From contig NZ_CP095864.1 in assembly GCF_023100845.1 (NCBI RefSeq), positions 620,001-684,000 of the forward strand: a DNA stretch of 64,000 bases. The letters run 5' to 3'. Both the position numbers and the translations under genes were made by a program. The stretch comes from Gordonia sp. PP30. Lineage in GTDB: Bacteria; Actinomycetota; Actinomycetes; Mycobacteriales; Mycobacteriaceae. The notes under the pieces are model-generated. The model had not been told where the DNA came from and ran no database searches. It saw nothing but the letters and a program-made list of their open reading frames with translations. This document shows, in pieces, positions 26,166 to 34,288 of the stretch; the stretch's first letter is position 1; each line of letters starts with the position of its first letter.

Positions 26166-27205
26166 CAGTTCTCACCTCCTGCGAGGGTCACGACCATGTT
26201 CTGTTGGAGCAGCGGTCCGCTGGTCGCGTGCGCCACCGCGGTGCCCGCTTGCCGGGTGAGGATCGCGTGGGCGGCGTAGCCGATCCGCTGGAGTCCGCCG
26301 GAGAACAGGGCGTTGCCGGTCAGAGCGCCACCCGACGGATTGATACGTGTCGTGTCCGGCAGCCGGAGAGCCTTCCGGAGGATCAGTTCCTGGTGCGTGT
26401 ACGGCGCCTGGAGCTCGGCGACGTCGACCATGCGGCTTCGCGACCCGAACGCGGTGTCGCCGGCGAGGACGGTCGACGGGGATTCGGTCAGATCGCGGGC
26501 GCCGAAATTCGGCGAGTCGATCCGGTGATCCCACCCGGTGACGAAGGCCGGGTTCTCGGTGAGTTCCCGGGCGCGTTCCTCGGTGGCGATCACGACCGCG
26601 GCGGCGGCGTCGGCGTATGGGGCGATGTCGTGCGCGCGCAGGGGATCGGCGACGTAGTCGGCGGCGAGCAGGTCGTCGGGGTCGTCGCCCGTGGTACGTG
26701 CGGCGACCTCGGCCATGTCGCGCTCGGTCCATGCGCCGGCGTCGAGTCCGGCGCGGGCCTGCAGCCCGGCGAGGGAACGGGCGTCGGGCAGGAGCGGGGC
26801 GACGGTGTACGGGTCGGTCTGCAGGGCGAGAGTGGCGTCGGCGTTGCCCGCGGAGGCCTTGCCGAACCCGTAGGCGAGGGCCATGTCGACCTCGCCGGTG
26901 AGGATCTTGACCCAGGCCTCGTAGAGCGCCCAGGCCCCGTCCATCTCGACGTGCGACTCGTTGATCGGTGGCACGGCGCCGATCGCGTCGATCGCGGAGA
27001 TGAAGGAAAAGGCCCGTCCGGCAAGGTAATCCGACGATCCGCTGCACCAGAACCCGATGTCGGAGCGCGTGATGCCGAGTTGGTTGTAGAGGCGGTCGAA
27101 GCAGGGGATCAGCATCTCGACGCCGTTGGTGGTGCCGGTGGTGGCCGGGACGTTGCGGCTGTGGGCGAAGCCCACGATGGCGACGCGCGGTGGCGACTGT
27201 GTCAT
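26165..27205 (-). CDS. ltp4: Ltp4, thiolase-fold lipid-transfer-type protein
   Basis: A 346-residue thiolase-superfamily protein matching Ltp4 (Rv3522, about 354). It has VAIVGFAHSRNVPATTGTTN at the N-terminus, GFWCSGSSDYLAGRAF near residue 60, and INPSGGALTGNALFSGG near the C-terminus. Together with Ltp3 and the DUF35 protein it should form a multi-subunit complex acting on a sterol-derived CoA ester, probably an aldol-type cleavage; the exact reaction is not known for this set. It is 12 bases downstream of the DUF35 gene. Confidence 0.87.
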   Translation of the reverse strand: MTQSPPRVAIVGFAHSRNVPATTGTTNGVEMLIPCFDRLYNQLGITRSDIGFWCSGSSDYLAGRAFSFISAIDAIGAVPPINESHVEMDGAWALYEAWVKILTGEVDMALAYGFGKASAGNADATLALQTDPYTVAPLLPDARSLAGLQARAGLDAGAWTERDMAEVAARTTGDDPDDLLAADYVADPLRAHDIAPYADAAAAVVIATEERARELTENPAFVTGWDHRIDSPNFGARDLTESPSTVLAGDTAFGSRSRMVDVAELQAPYTHQELILRKALRLPDTTRINPSGGALTGNALFSGGLQRIGYAAHAILTRQAGTAVAHATSGPLLQQNMVVTLAGGEN

Positions 27206-27217
27206 GGTGCGTTCTCT

Positions 27218-28252
27218 CTACAGGTGGTTCCGGTACGACTCGAACGGGGCGTCCGGCTCGCCGGTCGGCGCGAAGTGGCTGATGTTGCGGAGCGTGTGGC
27301 CCCACTCGCTTTCGGGCCGCCAGACGGCCCGCACGCGCATGCCCATGCGGACCTCATCGGCCGGGCAGTCGAGGATCAGGTGCAGGAACGGGATGTCGGC
27401 GCCGTCGAGCAGCACGTAGGCCGCCACGTAGGGCGGGGCGATCTGCTGACCGAGGAACGGGACGTTGACGATGCAGAAGGTCGTGATGATGCCGGTGTCC
27501 GGGAGTTCCACGCGCGACGCCGTGCGTGACCCGTCCGCGGGGCTGGCCTGGCGGGGTGGGAAGTACACCTCGCCGGTGGCGACTCGGCCGCCGATGAGCC
27601 GGCCGTTCTTGAGTCCGTCGAGGTACCAGGACTCCTCCTCGGTGGCGCAGTGCCGGATGTTCAGGGCGACCGGGGTGGTGAGGGTGACGAACTCGCCGTC
27701 GTCCGCGGCGGGATGGATGATCTCGGTGGTGCGGGTCTCGTCGTCCGGCCCCTGAGCTCCGTCGTCCGCCCCCTGAGCTCCGTCGAAGGGGACGAAGCAC
27801 TCGATGTCGTCGATGCGCCCGGTCTGGGCGGCTCGCCAAGTGGCGCGTACCCGCATGCCGGTCGACATCTGCTCCGGGCCGTCGACCGCGACGGCGTGCA
27901 ACAGCGCGCTATCGGCACCGTCGAGCCGGATCAGGGCCCAGGCGAAGGGCTGTGAGAGTGGTTGTCCGGCAAGGGGTTCGGGCTGCCACGACCAGGTCGT
28001 CACGATGCCGTCGGTGGACACCTCGATCAGTTCGGTGGTCGGTGCGCCGGTCACCGGGTCGAACTCGACGGGCGGCACCAGGACGCGTCCGTCGCTGGTG
28101 CGGCCGCCGAGGATCCGGCCGTCGCGCAGGGCCAGCGCGAACGGCGAGAGTACGGGTCCGAGTGAGCGCGTGTAGTCGAACGAGATGGCGAGATCGGCTT
28201 CCAGGATCGCCGTCTCCGGTACGGGAACCTCGACTTCTGGGCTGATGGTCAC
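27218..28252 (-). CDS. Double DUF35 OB-fold protein (Rv3521-like)
   Basis: A 344-residue protein with two DUF35 rubredoxin/OB-fold units (about 20-130 and 195-335), each ending in a strand rich pattern MRVRATWR or MRVRAVWR. DUF35 proteins partner thiolase-like Ltp aldolases and can bind acyl-CoA. It matches Rv3521 by position but is longer. Part of the extra length, FDGAQGADDGAQGPDDE, comes from element A plus a 21-bp direct duplication at about 27749-27791. The GTG start lies ten bases from a KstR box; with two metal-poor domains, zinc binding is not evident. Confidence 0.82.
   Translation of the reverse strand: MTISPEVEVPVPETAILEADLAISFDYTRSLGPVLSPFALALRDGRILGGRTSDGRVLVPPVEFDPVTGAPTTELIEVSTDGIVTTWSWQPEPLAGQPLSQPFAWALIRLDGADSALLHAVAVDGPEQMSTGMRVRATWRAAQTGRIDDIECFVPFDGAQGADDGAQGPDDETRTTEIIHPAADDGEFVTLTTPVALNIRHCATEEESWYLDGLKNGRLIGGRVATGEVYFPPRQASPADGSRTASRVELPDTGIITTFCIVNVPFLGQQIAPPYVAAYVLLDGADIPFLHLILDCPADEVRMGMRVRAVWRPESEWGHTLRNISHFAPTGEPDAPFESYRNHL
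27770..27791. repeat. Element A copy inside the DUF35 gene
   Basis: CCCTGAGCTCCGTCGAAGGG, 20 identical bases to the complement of the copy in ipdB. A partial second copy (27749-27769) precedes it. In frame, it encodes FDGAQG in the linker between the two DUF35 domains. Confidence 0.75.
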
Positions 28253-28261
28253 ACTGAAAAG

Positions 28262-28275
28262 TAGAACAGGTTCTA
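28262..28275 (+). promoter_or_regulatory. KstR operator between the DUF35 gene and the LLM gene
   Basis: TAGAACAGGTTCTA is an exact palindromic KstR site. Ten bases from the DUF35 start and 37 from the LLM start, it can repress both the ltp operon and the LLM gene. The right end overlaps a -10-like TAGTAT. Confidence 0.9.
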
Positions 28276-28311
28276 GTATTGGGCGCAACCATTGTGCGGT
28301 GGAGGATGTCG

Positions 28312-29244
28312 ATGAAACTGGGTCTGCAACTGGGCTATTGGGGCGCGGGACCGATCGCCGGTGCACCGGAGCTGATCCGTGCGGCCGAGGAGGCCGGTTT
28401 CGATGCGGTGTTCACCGCCGAGTCGTGGGGGAGCGACGCCTACACGCCGCTGGCGTGGTGGGGTGCGGCGACGTCGACCGTGCGGCTGGGCACCGCCGTC
28501 GCCCAGTTGTCGGCGCGACCGGCGGAGTCGTTGGCGACGGCCGCGCTGACCCTCGACCGGCTGACCGGCGGACGGCACATCATCGGCCTCGGCGTCTCCG
28601 GGCCGCAGGTGGTCGAGGGGTGGTACGGGCAGTCGTTCGCGCGGCCGTTGGCGCGGACTCGGGAGTACGTACGGGTCGTGCGCGAGGTGCTGGCCCGGGA
28701 GGGGGCGGACATCCCGATCTGGCTCGGGGCGGAGGGGCCGCGGAACGTCGCGCAGACCGCGGAGATCGCCGACGGCTGGCTCGCGATCTTCTTTTCGCCG
28801 CGGATGGCGCCGATGTTCGGCGAGTGGCTCGACGAGGGCTTTGCGCGGCCGGGGGCGCGCCGTGGGCGGGACGATTTCGAGATCGCGGCGACCGCGCAGT
28901 GCGTCGTCACCGACGATGTGCCCGCCGCCCTCGATCGCTATCGGCCGTCGACGGCGCTGTACGTGGGCGGCATGGGTACGAAGGAGCGCAACTTCCACGC
29001 CGATCTGTACCGGCGGATGGGGTACGGCGCCGTCGTCGACGACGTGACGCGGCTGTTCCTGTCCGGCCGCAAGGCGGAGGCCATCGCGGCGGTACCCGAC
29101 GAGATGGTGCGCGAGACGATGCTGGTGGGCGCGGCCGAGGAGGTGCGAGCGCAGTTGGCGGACTGGTCGTCGGCGGGGGTGACGACTCTGATGGTCACCG
29201 CGCGCGACGCCGGCACGATCGCTGAACTGGGGGCTCTGCTGTGA
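28312..29244 (+). CDS. LLM-class F420-dependent oxidoreductase (Rv3520c-like)
   Basis: A 310-residue luciferase-like monooxygenase-fold enzyme. The barrel start KLGLQLGYWGAGP, AAEEAGFDAVFTAESWGSDA and LDRLTGGRHIIGLGVSGPQVVEGWYG are typical of F420-dependent members. It matches Rv3520c in position, opposite Rv3521 and ltp4. GGAGG lies six bases before the ATG at 28312; an earlier ATG at 28306 is possible. It would reduce or oxidise a sterol-derived substrate using F420; the substrate is unknown. Confidence 0.85.
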   Translation: MKLGLQLGYWGAGPIAGAPELIRAAEEAGFDAVFTAESWGSDAYTPLAWWGAATSTVRLGTAVAQLSARPAESLATAALTLDRLTGGRHIIGLGVSGPQVVEGWYGQSFARPLARTREYVRVVREVLAREGADIPIWLGAEGPRNVAQTAEIADGWLAIFFSPRMAPMFGEWLDEGFARPGARRGRDDFEIAATAQCVVTDDVPAALDRYRPSTALYVGGMGTKERNFHADLYRRMGYGAVVDDVTRLFLSGRKAEAIAAVPDEMVRETMLVGAAEEVRAQLADWSSAGVTTLMVTARDAGTIAELGALL

Positions 29245-29248
29245 GGCG

Positions 29249-29698
29249 TCAGTCCGCGGGTCGCGGCTCCAGGATCAGCAGCGGGATCTCGCGGTCGGTG
29301 TTGCGCTGATAGCCCTCGTATCCGCGGTACACCTTGACGGCGCGGGGCCACAGCTCGGCGCGTTCGGCCGCGGTGGCGGTGTGGGCGCGCACCGCCTGGG
29401 TCGTGCCGTCGACCGTCACCGTGATGTCCGGCGTCGCGATCGCGTTCTTGTACCAGTCGGGGTGGTCGCTGTGCCCGCCCTTGGAGGCGACGACCACGAT
29501 CCGGTCGGCGTCCTGTACCGGCGACGTCAGCAGGGTGGAGTACGGCTTGCCCGACTTGCGGCCGACCGTGTGCAACTCGATCGGGAGCATTCCGGCGACG
29601 GTTTTCGGGAAGCGGCCGCCGGTGAGGGCCAGGAGAGTGCGGTGTCCGTTCTCCAATAGCCAGGCACCGGCGGCGACGAGTCGGTCGGGCTTACGCAT
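29249..29698 (-). CDS. Deazaflavin-dependent nitroreductase (Ddn-like)
   Basis: A 149-residue split-barrel protein. ELHTVGRKSGKPYSTLLTSP and VVASKGGHSDHPDWYKN are the hallmarks of the F420-binding Ddn family (Rv3547 and relatives). In M. tuberculosis ddn lies between fadA5 and the SDR genes; here it follows the LLM gene in opposite orientation. TAGCGT six bases before the ATG suggests a leaderless mRNA. It probably reduces quinones or other small acceptors; a steroid role is not established. Confidence 0.85.
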   Translation of the reverse strand: MRKPDRLVAAGAWLLENGHRTLLALTGGRFPKTVAGMLPIELHTVGRKSGKPYSTLLTSPVQDADRIVVVASKGGHSDHPDWYKNAIATPDITVTVDGTTQAVRAHTATAAERAELWPRAVKVYRGYEGYQRNTDREIPLLILEPRPAD

Positions 29699-29736
29699 GC
29701 CCCGACGCTATCGGTGGGCCGCCCCGGGGTCCAGTC

Positions 29737-30225
29737 TCACGGCGCGACGACGGTGCCGCTGCAACTGCGCGCGGGGATCGCCCAGAGAGCATTGCGGTTC
29801 ACGGTGCTCAGCGTGACGTTGACCTTGCCCGGGCCGAACGTGCTGCGCTTGATGGTGAAGTTGTGGACGCCGGTGTTGGGCGGGCGGACCACGCTGTGGT
29901 CGACCAGGGTGCCGCGCTTGTTGGTCTTGAGGTTGTGCCAGTCGAGTCGGGCGACGGAGTCGTACCCGGCGCCGATCCAGAGGCTGCTGTAGTCGACCTG
30001 CATGTAGGTGGTGCCCGCGTACTCGGAGATGATCACGCGCGAGGGCATGTACGGCATGTCGACGATGTTCGGGCTGACGTTGATGCAGTCGTGGAGCGGA
30101 TACTCCTTGGTGGCCGCCTCGGCCGTCCCGGTCCCGGCGACGACTGCTACCGCAGCTGTGGCCGCTGTTACCGCGGCTGCCGCGATCCGGGTCCGAACGG
30201 GCAGGCGAGTTGATCGGTCCGACAT
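29737..30225 (-). CDS. Secreted protein of unknown function
   Basis: A 162-residue protein with a classical signal peptide: basic start MSDRSTRLPVRTRI, hydrophobic AAAAVTAATAAVAVVA, and cleavage after AEA near residue 37. The mature part is about 120 residues with two Cys (HDCINVSPN and RSCSGTV) that can form a disulfide, and is likely all beta. I do not recognise a family. AGGAGG lies five bases before the ATG. Confidence 0.75.
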   Translation of the reverse strand: MSDRSTRLPVRTRIAAAAVTAATAAVAVVAGTGTAEAATKEYPLHDCINVSPNIVDMPYMPSRVIISEYAGTTYMQVDYSSLWIGAGYDSVARLDWHNLKTNKRGTLVDHSVVRPPNTGVHNFTIKRSTFGPGKVNVTLSTVNRNALWAIPARSCSGTVVAP

Positions 30226-30627
30226 GAGACTCCTCCTTGAGTGCGGTGTTGCGGGTGCGTCCTGTCTCGTATGTCGGTTTGGTCGTGGTCGGTGTTAGTC
30301 GGATCGGAGGAATGGGACGTACTCGGGGATGCGTCTCAGGCGCGGCTTCTTGACGAGCGGTCCTCCGGTTGCGCCAACGCGTGCGTGGTTGCTTGTGCTC
30401 GGGTGCTGGTCGTGCCGGTCGCCAGAATGCCGATTCAGTGCTCACTGCGAACCCCGATCCGGCACTTTCCGGCCGAGCGATGTGGAGTTGCTCGGACTAT
30501 GGTGGGCTCGTTCGGCGGATGGCCGCTCAGGTGCTTCGGCGTCGCTCAATGGTGAGCAGGTCCACCGTTGAACGGCGGCTCTTGGAGGATCTGCGCCGCC
30601 GGTGAGCGGGCCGGGTCGGAGGCTCAC
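30226..30627. other. 402-bp gap, no supported gene
   Basis: This stretch lies between the secreted protein gene and echA19. Its base composition is visibly less GC-rich than its surroundings. Open frames on the + strand (30241-30555, 30369-30605) have poor codon bias and no start signal, and their translation is not recognisable. Part of it must hold the secreted protein's promoter; I could not place one precisely. Confidence 0.5.
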
Positions 30628-31416
30628 TCACTCGCCCGTGAAGACCGGCTTCTCCTTGTTCGCGAAGGCCCGGGGGCCGATCTTCGCGTCGGCGGACTGG
30701 AAGACCTTCGCGCCCAGTTCGGCGTCGATCTTGAAAGCCTCCTCCTCGTGCAGGCCCTCCGAATCGCGGATCGTCTTCAAGATGGCCTGGACGGCGAGGG
30801 GGCCGTTGGCGGCGATCTGGTCGGCGATCGCCAGGGCCTTGTCCAGCGCGGCGCCGTCGGGCACGACATGCCCGATCAGCCCGTACTCCTTCGCCTCGGC
30901 CGCGGTGATGTGGCGGCCGGTCAGGAGGACGTCGCAGGCGACGGTGTAAGGGATCTGCCGGACCAGGCGGACCGCGCTGCCACCGAGCGGGAACAGACCC
31001 CACCTCGCCTCGGACACCCCGAACCTCGCACTCTCGCCGGCCACGCGGATATCCGTACCTTGCAGAATCTCCGTGCCGCCCGCGATGGCCGGGCCCTCGA
31101 CCGCGGCGATCAGCGGTTTGGTCAGCCGCCGCCCCTTCAGCAGGGCGGGCAGACGCGTGAGGTCCCAGCCGCCCTTGGCGAAGGCATCGCCGGGGGCGGA
31201 GCGGTTCATCGCCTTCAGGTCGGCCCCGGCGCAGAAATAGCCGCCGGCTCCGGTGAGGATCGCGACGCGGATCTCGGGGTCGTCGTCGACCCGGTCCCAC
31301 GCCTCCTCCATGATCGCCATCATGTCCCCGGACAGGGCGTTTCGTGCCTCCGGCCGGTTCATGGTCACGATCAGGACGTGGCCGCGCTGCTCGACGAGGC
31401 ACTCGGGCTCGGACAT
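30628..31416 (-). CDS. echA19: EchA19, enoyl-CoA hydratase of sterol side-chain degradation
   Basis: A 262-residue crotonase. Oxyanion-hole segments are [10 protein letters not shown] and [12 protein letters not shown], and [13 protein letters not shown] holds the catalytic acidic residue region. It matches EchA19 (Rv3516), which hydrates the steroid enoyl-CoA made by FadE-type dehydrogenases. AGGAGG precedes the ATG at 31416 by six bases. It is divergent from a nitronate-monooxygenase-like gene across a KstR box. Confidence 0.88.
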   Translation of the reverse strand: MSEPECLVEQRGHVLIVTMNRPEARNALSGDMMAIMEEAWDRVDDDPEIRVAILTGAGGYFCAGADLKAMNRSAPGDAFAKGGWDLTRLPALLKGRRLTKPLIAAVEGPAIAGGTEILQGTDIRVAGESARFGVSEARWGLFPLGGSAVRLVRQIPYTVACDVLLTGRHITAAEAKEYGLIGHVVPDGAALDKALAIADQIAANGPLAVQAILKTIRDSEGLHEEEAFKIDAELGAKVFQSADAKIGPRAFANKEKPVFTGE

Positions 31417-31456
31417 GGCGATCCTCCTAGAACACAGCCGGGTCTTGCCGCAGAAC

Positions 31457-31470
31457 AGTAACACGTTCTA
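31457..31470 (+). promoter_or_regulatory. KstR-type box between echA19 and the nitronate-monooxygenase-like gene
   Basis: AGTAACACGTTCTA: the right half and the AAC-nn-GTT core are perfect, the first T is replaced by A. The last TA opens TAGTTT (31469-31474), six bases before the ATG at 31481. Confidence 0.7.
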
Positions 31471-31480
31471 GTTTTGATGC

Positions 31481-32623
31481 ATGACGGGAATTCACACCGG
31501 CCTCGCCGAGCGCTTCGGCATCGACTATCCGATCTTCGGCTTCACACCGAGTCAGGACGTGGCGGCGGCGATCAGCCGGGCCGGCGGCCTCGGCGTCCTC
31601 GGCTGTGTCCGGTTCAACGACCCCGGCGAACTCGACGAGGTCCTCGAATGGATGCACGAGAACACCGACGGCAAGCCGTTCGGCGTCGACGTCGTGATGC
31701 CGGCGAAGATCCCGACCGAGGGCTCCAAGACCGACCTCGACTCGCTGATCCCGCCCGAGCACCGGGCCTTCGTGGAACGCACGCTCGACGACCTCGGGGT
31801 CCCGCCGCTGCCCGCCGGCCAGGACCGGGTCAACACCGGTGTCCTGGGCTGGCTGCACTCGGTGGCGCGGTCGCACGTCGACGTCGCGATCGAGCACACC
31901 CGCAAGTACGGGCAGATCAAGCTCATCGCGAACGCGCTCGGCTCGCCGCCGGACGACGTGATCGCGCAGGCGCACGACAGCGGGCTCGCCGTGGCGGCAC
32001 TGGCCGGCACCGCCGAACACGCGCTGCATCACCTCGACGCGGGCGTCGACATCGTCATCGCCCAGGGCTACGAGGGCGGCGGGCACACCGGCGAGGTGAC
32101 CTCCATGGTGCTGTGGCCGGAGATCGTCGACGCCGTCGGCGACCGCGCGCCGGTCCTCGCGGCCGGAGGTGTCGGCAGCGGCAGGCAGATGGCGGCCGCG
32201 ATCGCGCTCGGCGCCCAGGGCGTCTGGATGGGCACCGCCTGGCTCACCGCCGCGGAGTACCGGCTCGGCAGCACCGGCGACGGCCCGTCGACCGTGCAGC
32301 GCGCCCTGCTCAAAGCCACCTCGCGCGACACGGTCCGCCGTCGTATCTACTCGGGGAAACCCGCGCGTCTGCTCAAGACCCGATGGACCGACGCGTGGGA
32401 CGCGCCCGGGGCGCCCGAACCGCTCCCGATGCCGCTGCAGAATCTCCTGGTCGGCGAGGCGCACGCCCGGATCTCGGCCAGCGACGACGCCGAGGTGGTC
32501 GCGATGCCGGCCGGTCAGATCGTCGGCCGCTGCAACGAGATCGTGCCGGTGGCGCAGCTGATCGACGGCCTGATCGCCGAGTACGAATCGGCCGTCGCAC
32601 GGCTCGGGGCGACGCTGAGCTGA
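31481..32623 (+). CDS. Nitronate monooxygenase / FMN enoyl-reductase-like enzyme
   Basis: A 380-residue TIM-barrel flavoprotein: IFGFTPSQDVAAAISRAGGLGVLG, AQGYEGGGHTGEV and APVLAAGGVGSGRQMAAAI are the family signatures. It is a distant paralog of IpdC in the same window. A KstR box overlaps its promoter and the mRNA looks leaderless, so it belongs to the sterol regulon. By analogy with IpdC and FabK-type reductases it may reduce a double bond in a steroid CoA; nitronate activity is not implied by the fold. Confidence 0.8.
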   Translation: MTGIHTGLAERFGIDYPIFGFTPSQDVAAAISRAGGLGVLGCVRFNDPGELDEVLEWMHENTDGKPFGVDVVMPAKIPTEGSKTDLDSLIPPEHRAFVERTLDDLGVPPLPAGQDRVNTGVLGWLHSVARSHVDVAIEHTRKYGQIKLIANALGSPPDDVIAQAHDSGLAVAALAGTAEHALHHLDAGVDIVIAQGYEGGGHTGEVTSMVLWPEIVDAVGDRAPVLAAGGVGSGRQMAAAIALGAQGVWMGTAWLTAAEYRLGSTGDGPSTVQRALLKATSRDTVRRRIYSGKPARLLKTRWTDAWDAPGAPEPLPMPLQNLLVGEAHARISASDDAEVVAMPAGQIVGRCNEIVPVAQLIDGLIAEYESAVARLGATLS

Positions 32624-32637
32624 ACCTGGACTCGGAA

Positions 32638-33972
32638 CTAGGCCTCGCCGCGCTCGACGGCGATCTGCGCGCGGATCTCGTCCAGGATCCGCCCGGCCGC
32701 ACCCGGCTCGCCGAACAACTGCCGCACATTGCGCCGCTGCACCTCGGCGAGCGGGTCGTCGTCGAGGATGTCGCCGAACCGCGCCCGGGCCTCCTCCGCC
32801 GACGACACCAGGTGCACCCCCTGGGCGAGGATCTCGCCGATCTCGTTGAAGGGCACGTGGCCCGGCCGCTCGACGAAGAGGACCGGCTTGCCGAGGATCT
32901 GGCTCTCGGACAGCATGCTCGGACCGTCGGTGACCACGACGTCCGCGGCGGCGGCCGCCGAGGCGTAGAGGCCCGTCCAGTACGCGGTGTTCGGCAGCGC
33001 GTTCCACCGGGCCAGCCAGTCCTGGAACTCGGCGGGACTGACCGGGCTCTTCGGCCGCTCGATGGTGTCGATGAGCAGCGGGTGATGGAAGAACGCGAAC
33101 TCGACGTCCGGGGTGTCCGCCGCCCACTCGAGCATCCCCTCCCGCATCTCAGGGAACACGCCGAAGTCGTTCCAGCCGCTGAGGATGGAATGGTGGGCCG
33201 ACCACGCCACCCGGGGCCGTCGTGCACCGTCACGTTCGGGGACCGGCCACACGGGCTCCACCTCGCGGACCGCATCGGCCTTCGGGTGGCCGAGCGCGCG
33301 GAACTGCCGGCCGCCGGTCAGGCTGTCGCGGCGGGCGATCCGCAGGACGGTCTCGTTCGCGACGAACACCAGCCAGCACGCGCGATGCCAGGCGGTGTCG
33401 ACGGCGCTGTTGACCGGCGGGTCGCCCCACGGCACGTTCTGGATCACGTTCAGCGTGCCGTAGGGCACCAGGATGGTGCGGGCCCAGGCGAGCGCATCGG
33501 TGCTGAACGCGTCGTCGACGTCCTGATCCCATTGACTCTGCCGGATGACGATGTCGGGATCGAGCGCCCGCAGCAGCGCCGTCGCGGAGCCGATGGCCGC
33601 GTCGGGCAGCCGGACGTGCTCCACGCCGGCGGCCTCGAGCACGTCGTGCACCTCGGCTTCGCCGTGATTGGGCCCGAGGCCGGAGTAGTGATGCGGGATC
33701 GACACGACGATCGGCTCGAAATCGGGTGCGTCGTCCATCAGCCGGACCAACTCGTCGAGACTCGACCACACGGTCGGGTTGTGCACCAGCACGACGACGC
33801 GGGCGGCGGCCCGGCGCAGGCTCGCGCGACGGGCGGCGATCGCGGCAGCGGTCTCCGTGTGATCCAGCGATCGTGCGGTCTCGTCCCGGAATTCCCGGAG
33901 CTCGCGCTTGATGTCCCCGATGCTCAGGTCCATCCGGCGGATGCGTTCGATGTAGTTGTTCAGCTTTGTCAC
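32638..33972 (-). CDS. Putative CDP-glycerol-transferase-like GT-B protein with N-terminal coiled coil
   Basis: A 444-residue protein. Residues 1-60 form a coiled coil (YIERIRRMDLSIGDIKRELR, then REFRDETARSLDHTE). The rest resembles GT-B glycerophosphate transferases of the TagB/TagF type: VVVLVHNPTVWSSL, PRVAWSAHHSIL, EFAFFHHPLLIDTI, and VVVTDGPSMLSESQILGKPV, which parallels the SD-SS donor-binding motif. No signal peptide or membrane helix. GGAGG five bases before the GTG supports 33972. It could make a cell-wall or lipid-linked polymer; substrate unknown. It sits alone between the sterol genes and the ribosomal locus. Confidence 0.55.
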   Translation of the reverse strand: MTKLNNYIERIRRMDLSIGDIKRELREFRDETARSLDHTETAAAIAARRASLRRAAARVVVLVHNPTVWSSLDELVRLMDDAPDFEPIVVSIPHHYSGLGPNHGEAEVHDVLEAAGVEHVRLPDAAIGSATALLRALDPDIVIRQSQWDQDVDDAFSTDALAWARTILVPYGTLNVIQNVPWGDPPVNSAVDTAWHRACWLVFVANETVLRIARRDSLTGGRQFRALGHPKADAVREVEPVWPVPERDGARRPRVAWSAHHSILSGWNDFGVFPEMREGMLEWAADTPDVEFAFFHHPLLIDTIERPKSPVSPAEFQDWLARWNALPNTAYWTGLYASAAAAADVVVTDGPSMLSESQILGKPVLFVERPGHVPFNEIGEILAQGVHLVSSAEEARARFGDILDDDPLAEVQRRNVRQLFGEPGAAGRILDEIRAQIAVERGEA

Positions 33973-34036
33973 GACGACCTCCGGCCTGCACACTACTGGG
34001 GCGCCGGACCGGACCGGCGATTACACGCAGGGGTAC

Positions 34037-34288
34037 TTAAACAGAACGCCGGCCGTACTTGCGGTGGAACTTCTCAACTCGCCCAGCGGTGTCCATAACG
34101 CGCTGATTGCCCGTCCAGAACGGGTGCGAATCACTGCTGACCTCGACGGTGATCAGCGGATAGACGTTGCCGTCCGCCCACTCGATCGTCGTCTCGGAGG
34201 TGGCGGTGGAGCGGGTGAGGAACTGCGTTCCCGTGGTCGCATCGCGGAACACGACGGGGGCGTAGGCGGGGTGGATGCCGGATTTCAT
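34037..34288 (-). CDS. rpmE2: 50S ribosomal protein L31 type B, cysteine-free
   Basis: An 83-residue L31 of the zinc-independent type: [20 protein letters not shown] at the start, [21 protein letters not shown] at the end, and no Cys at all, unlike the zinc form. It replaces the zinc-binding L31 when zinc is scarce, freeing the metal. The ATG overlaps the stop of the Mrf-like gene by four bases, so they are co-translated. Confidence 0.95.
   Translation of the reverse strand: MKSGIHPAYAPVVFRDATTGTQFLTRSTATSETTIEWADGNVYPLITVEVSSDSHPFWTGNQRVMDTAGRVEKFHRKYGRRSV

Noticed and set aside
23923-26175. A 750-codon minus-strand frame over ltp3 and the lipoprotein
   Set aside because: It lies in another frame of ltp3 and antisense to the lipoprotein gene, with no recognisable domain.
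30241-30605. Plus-strand frames in the gap before echA19
   Set aside because: Codon usage unlike neighbours, no Shine-Dalgarno or TANNNT-type start, and no recognisable family.
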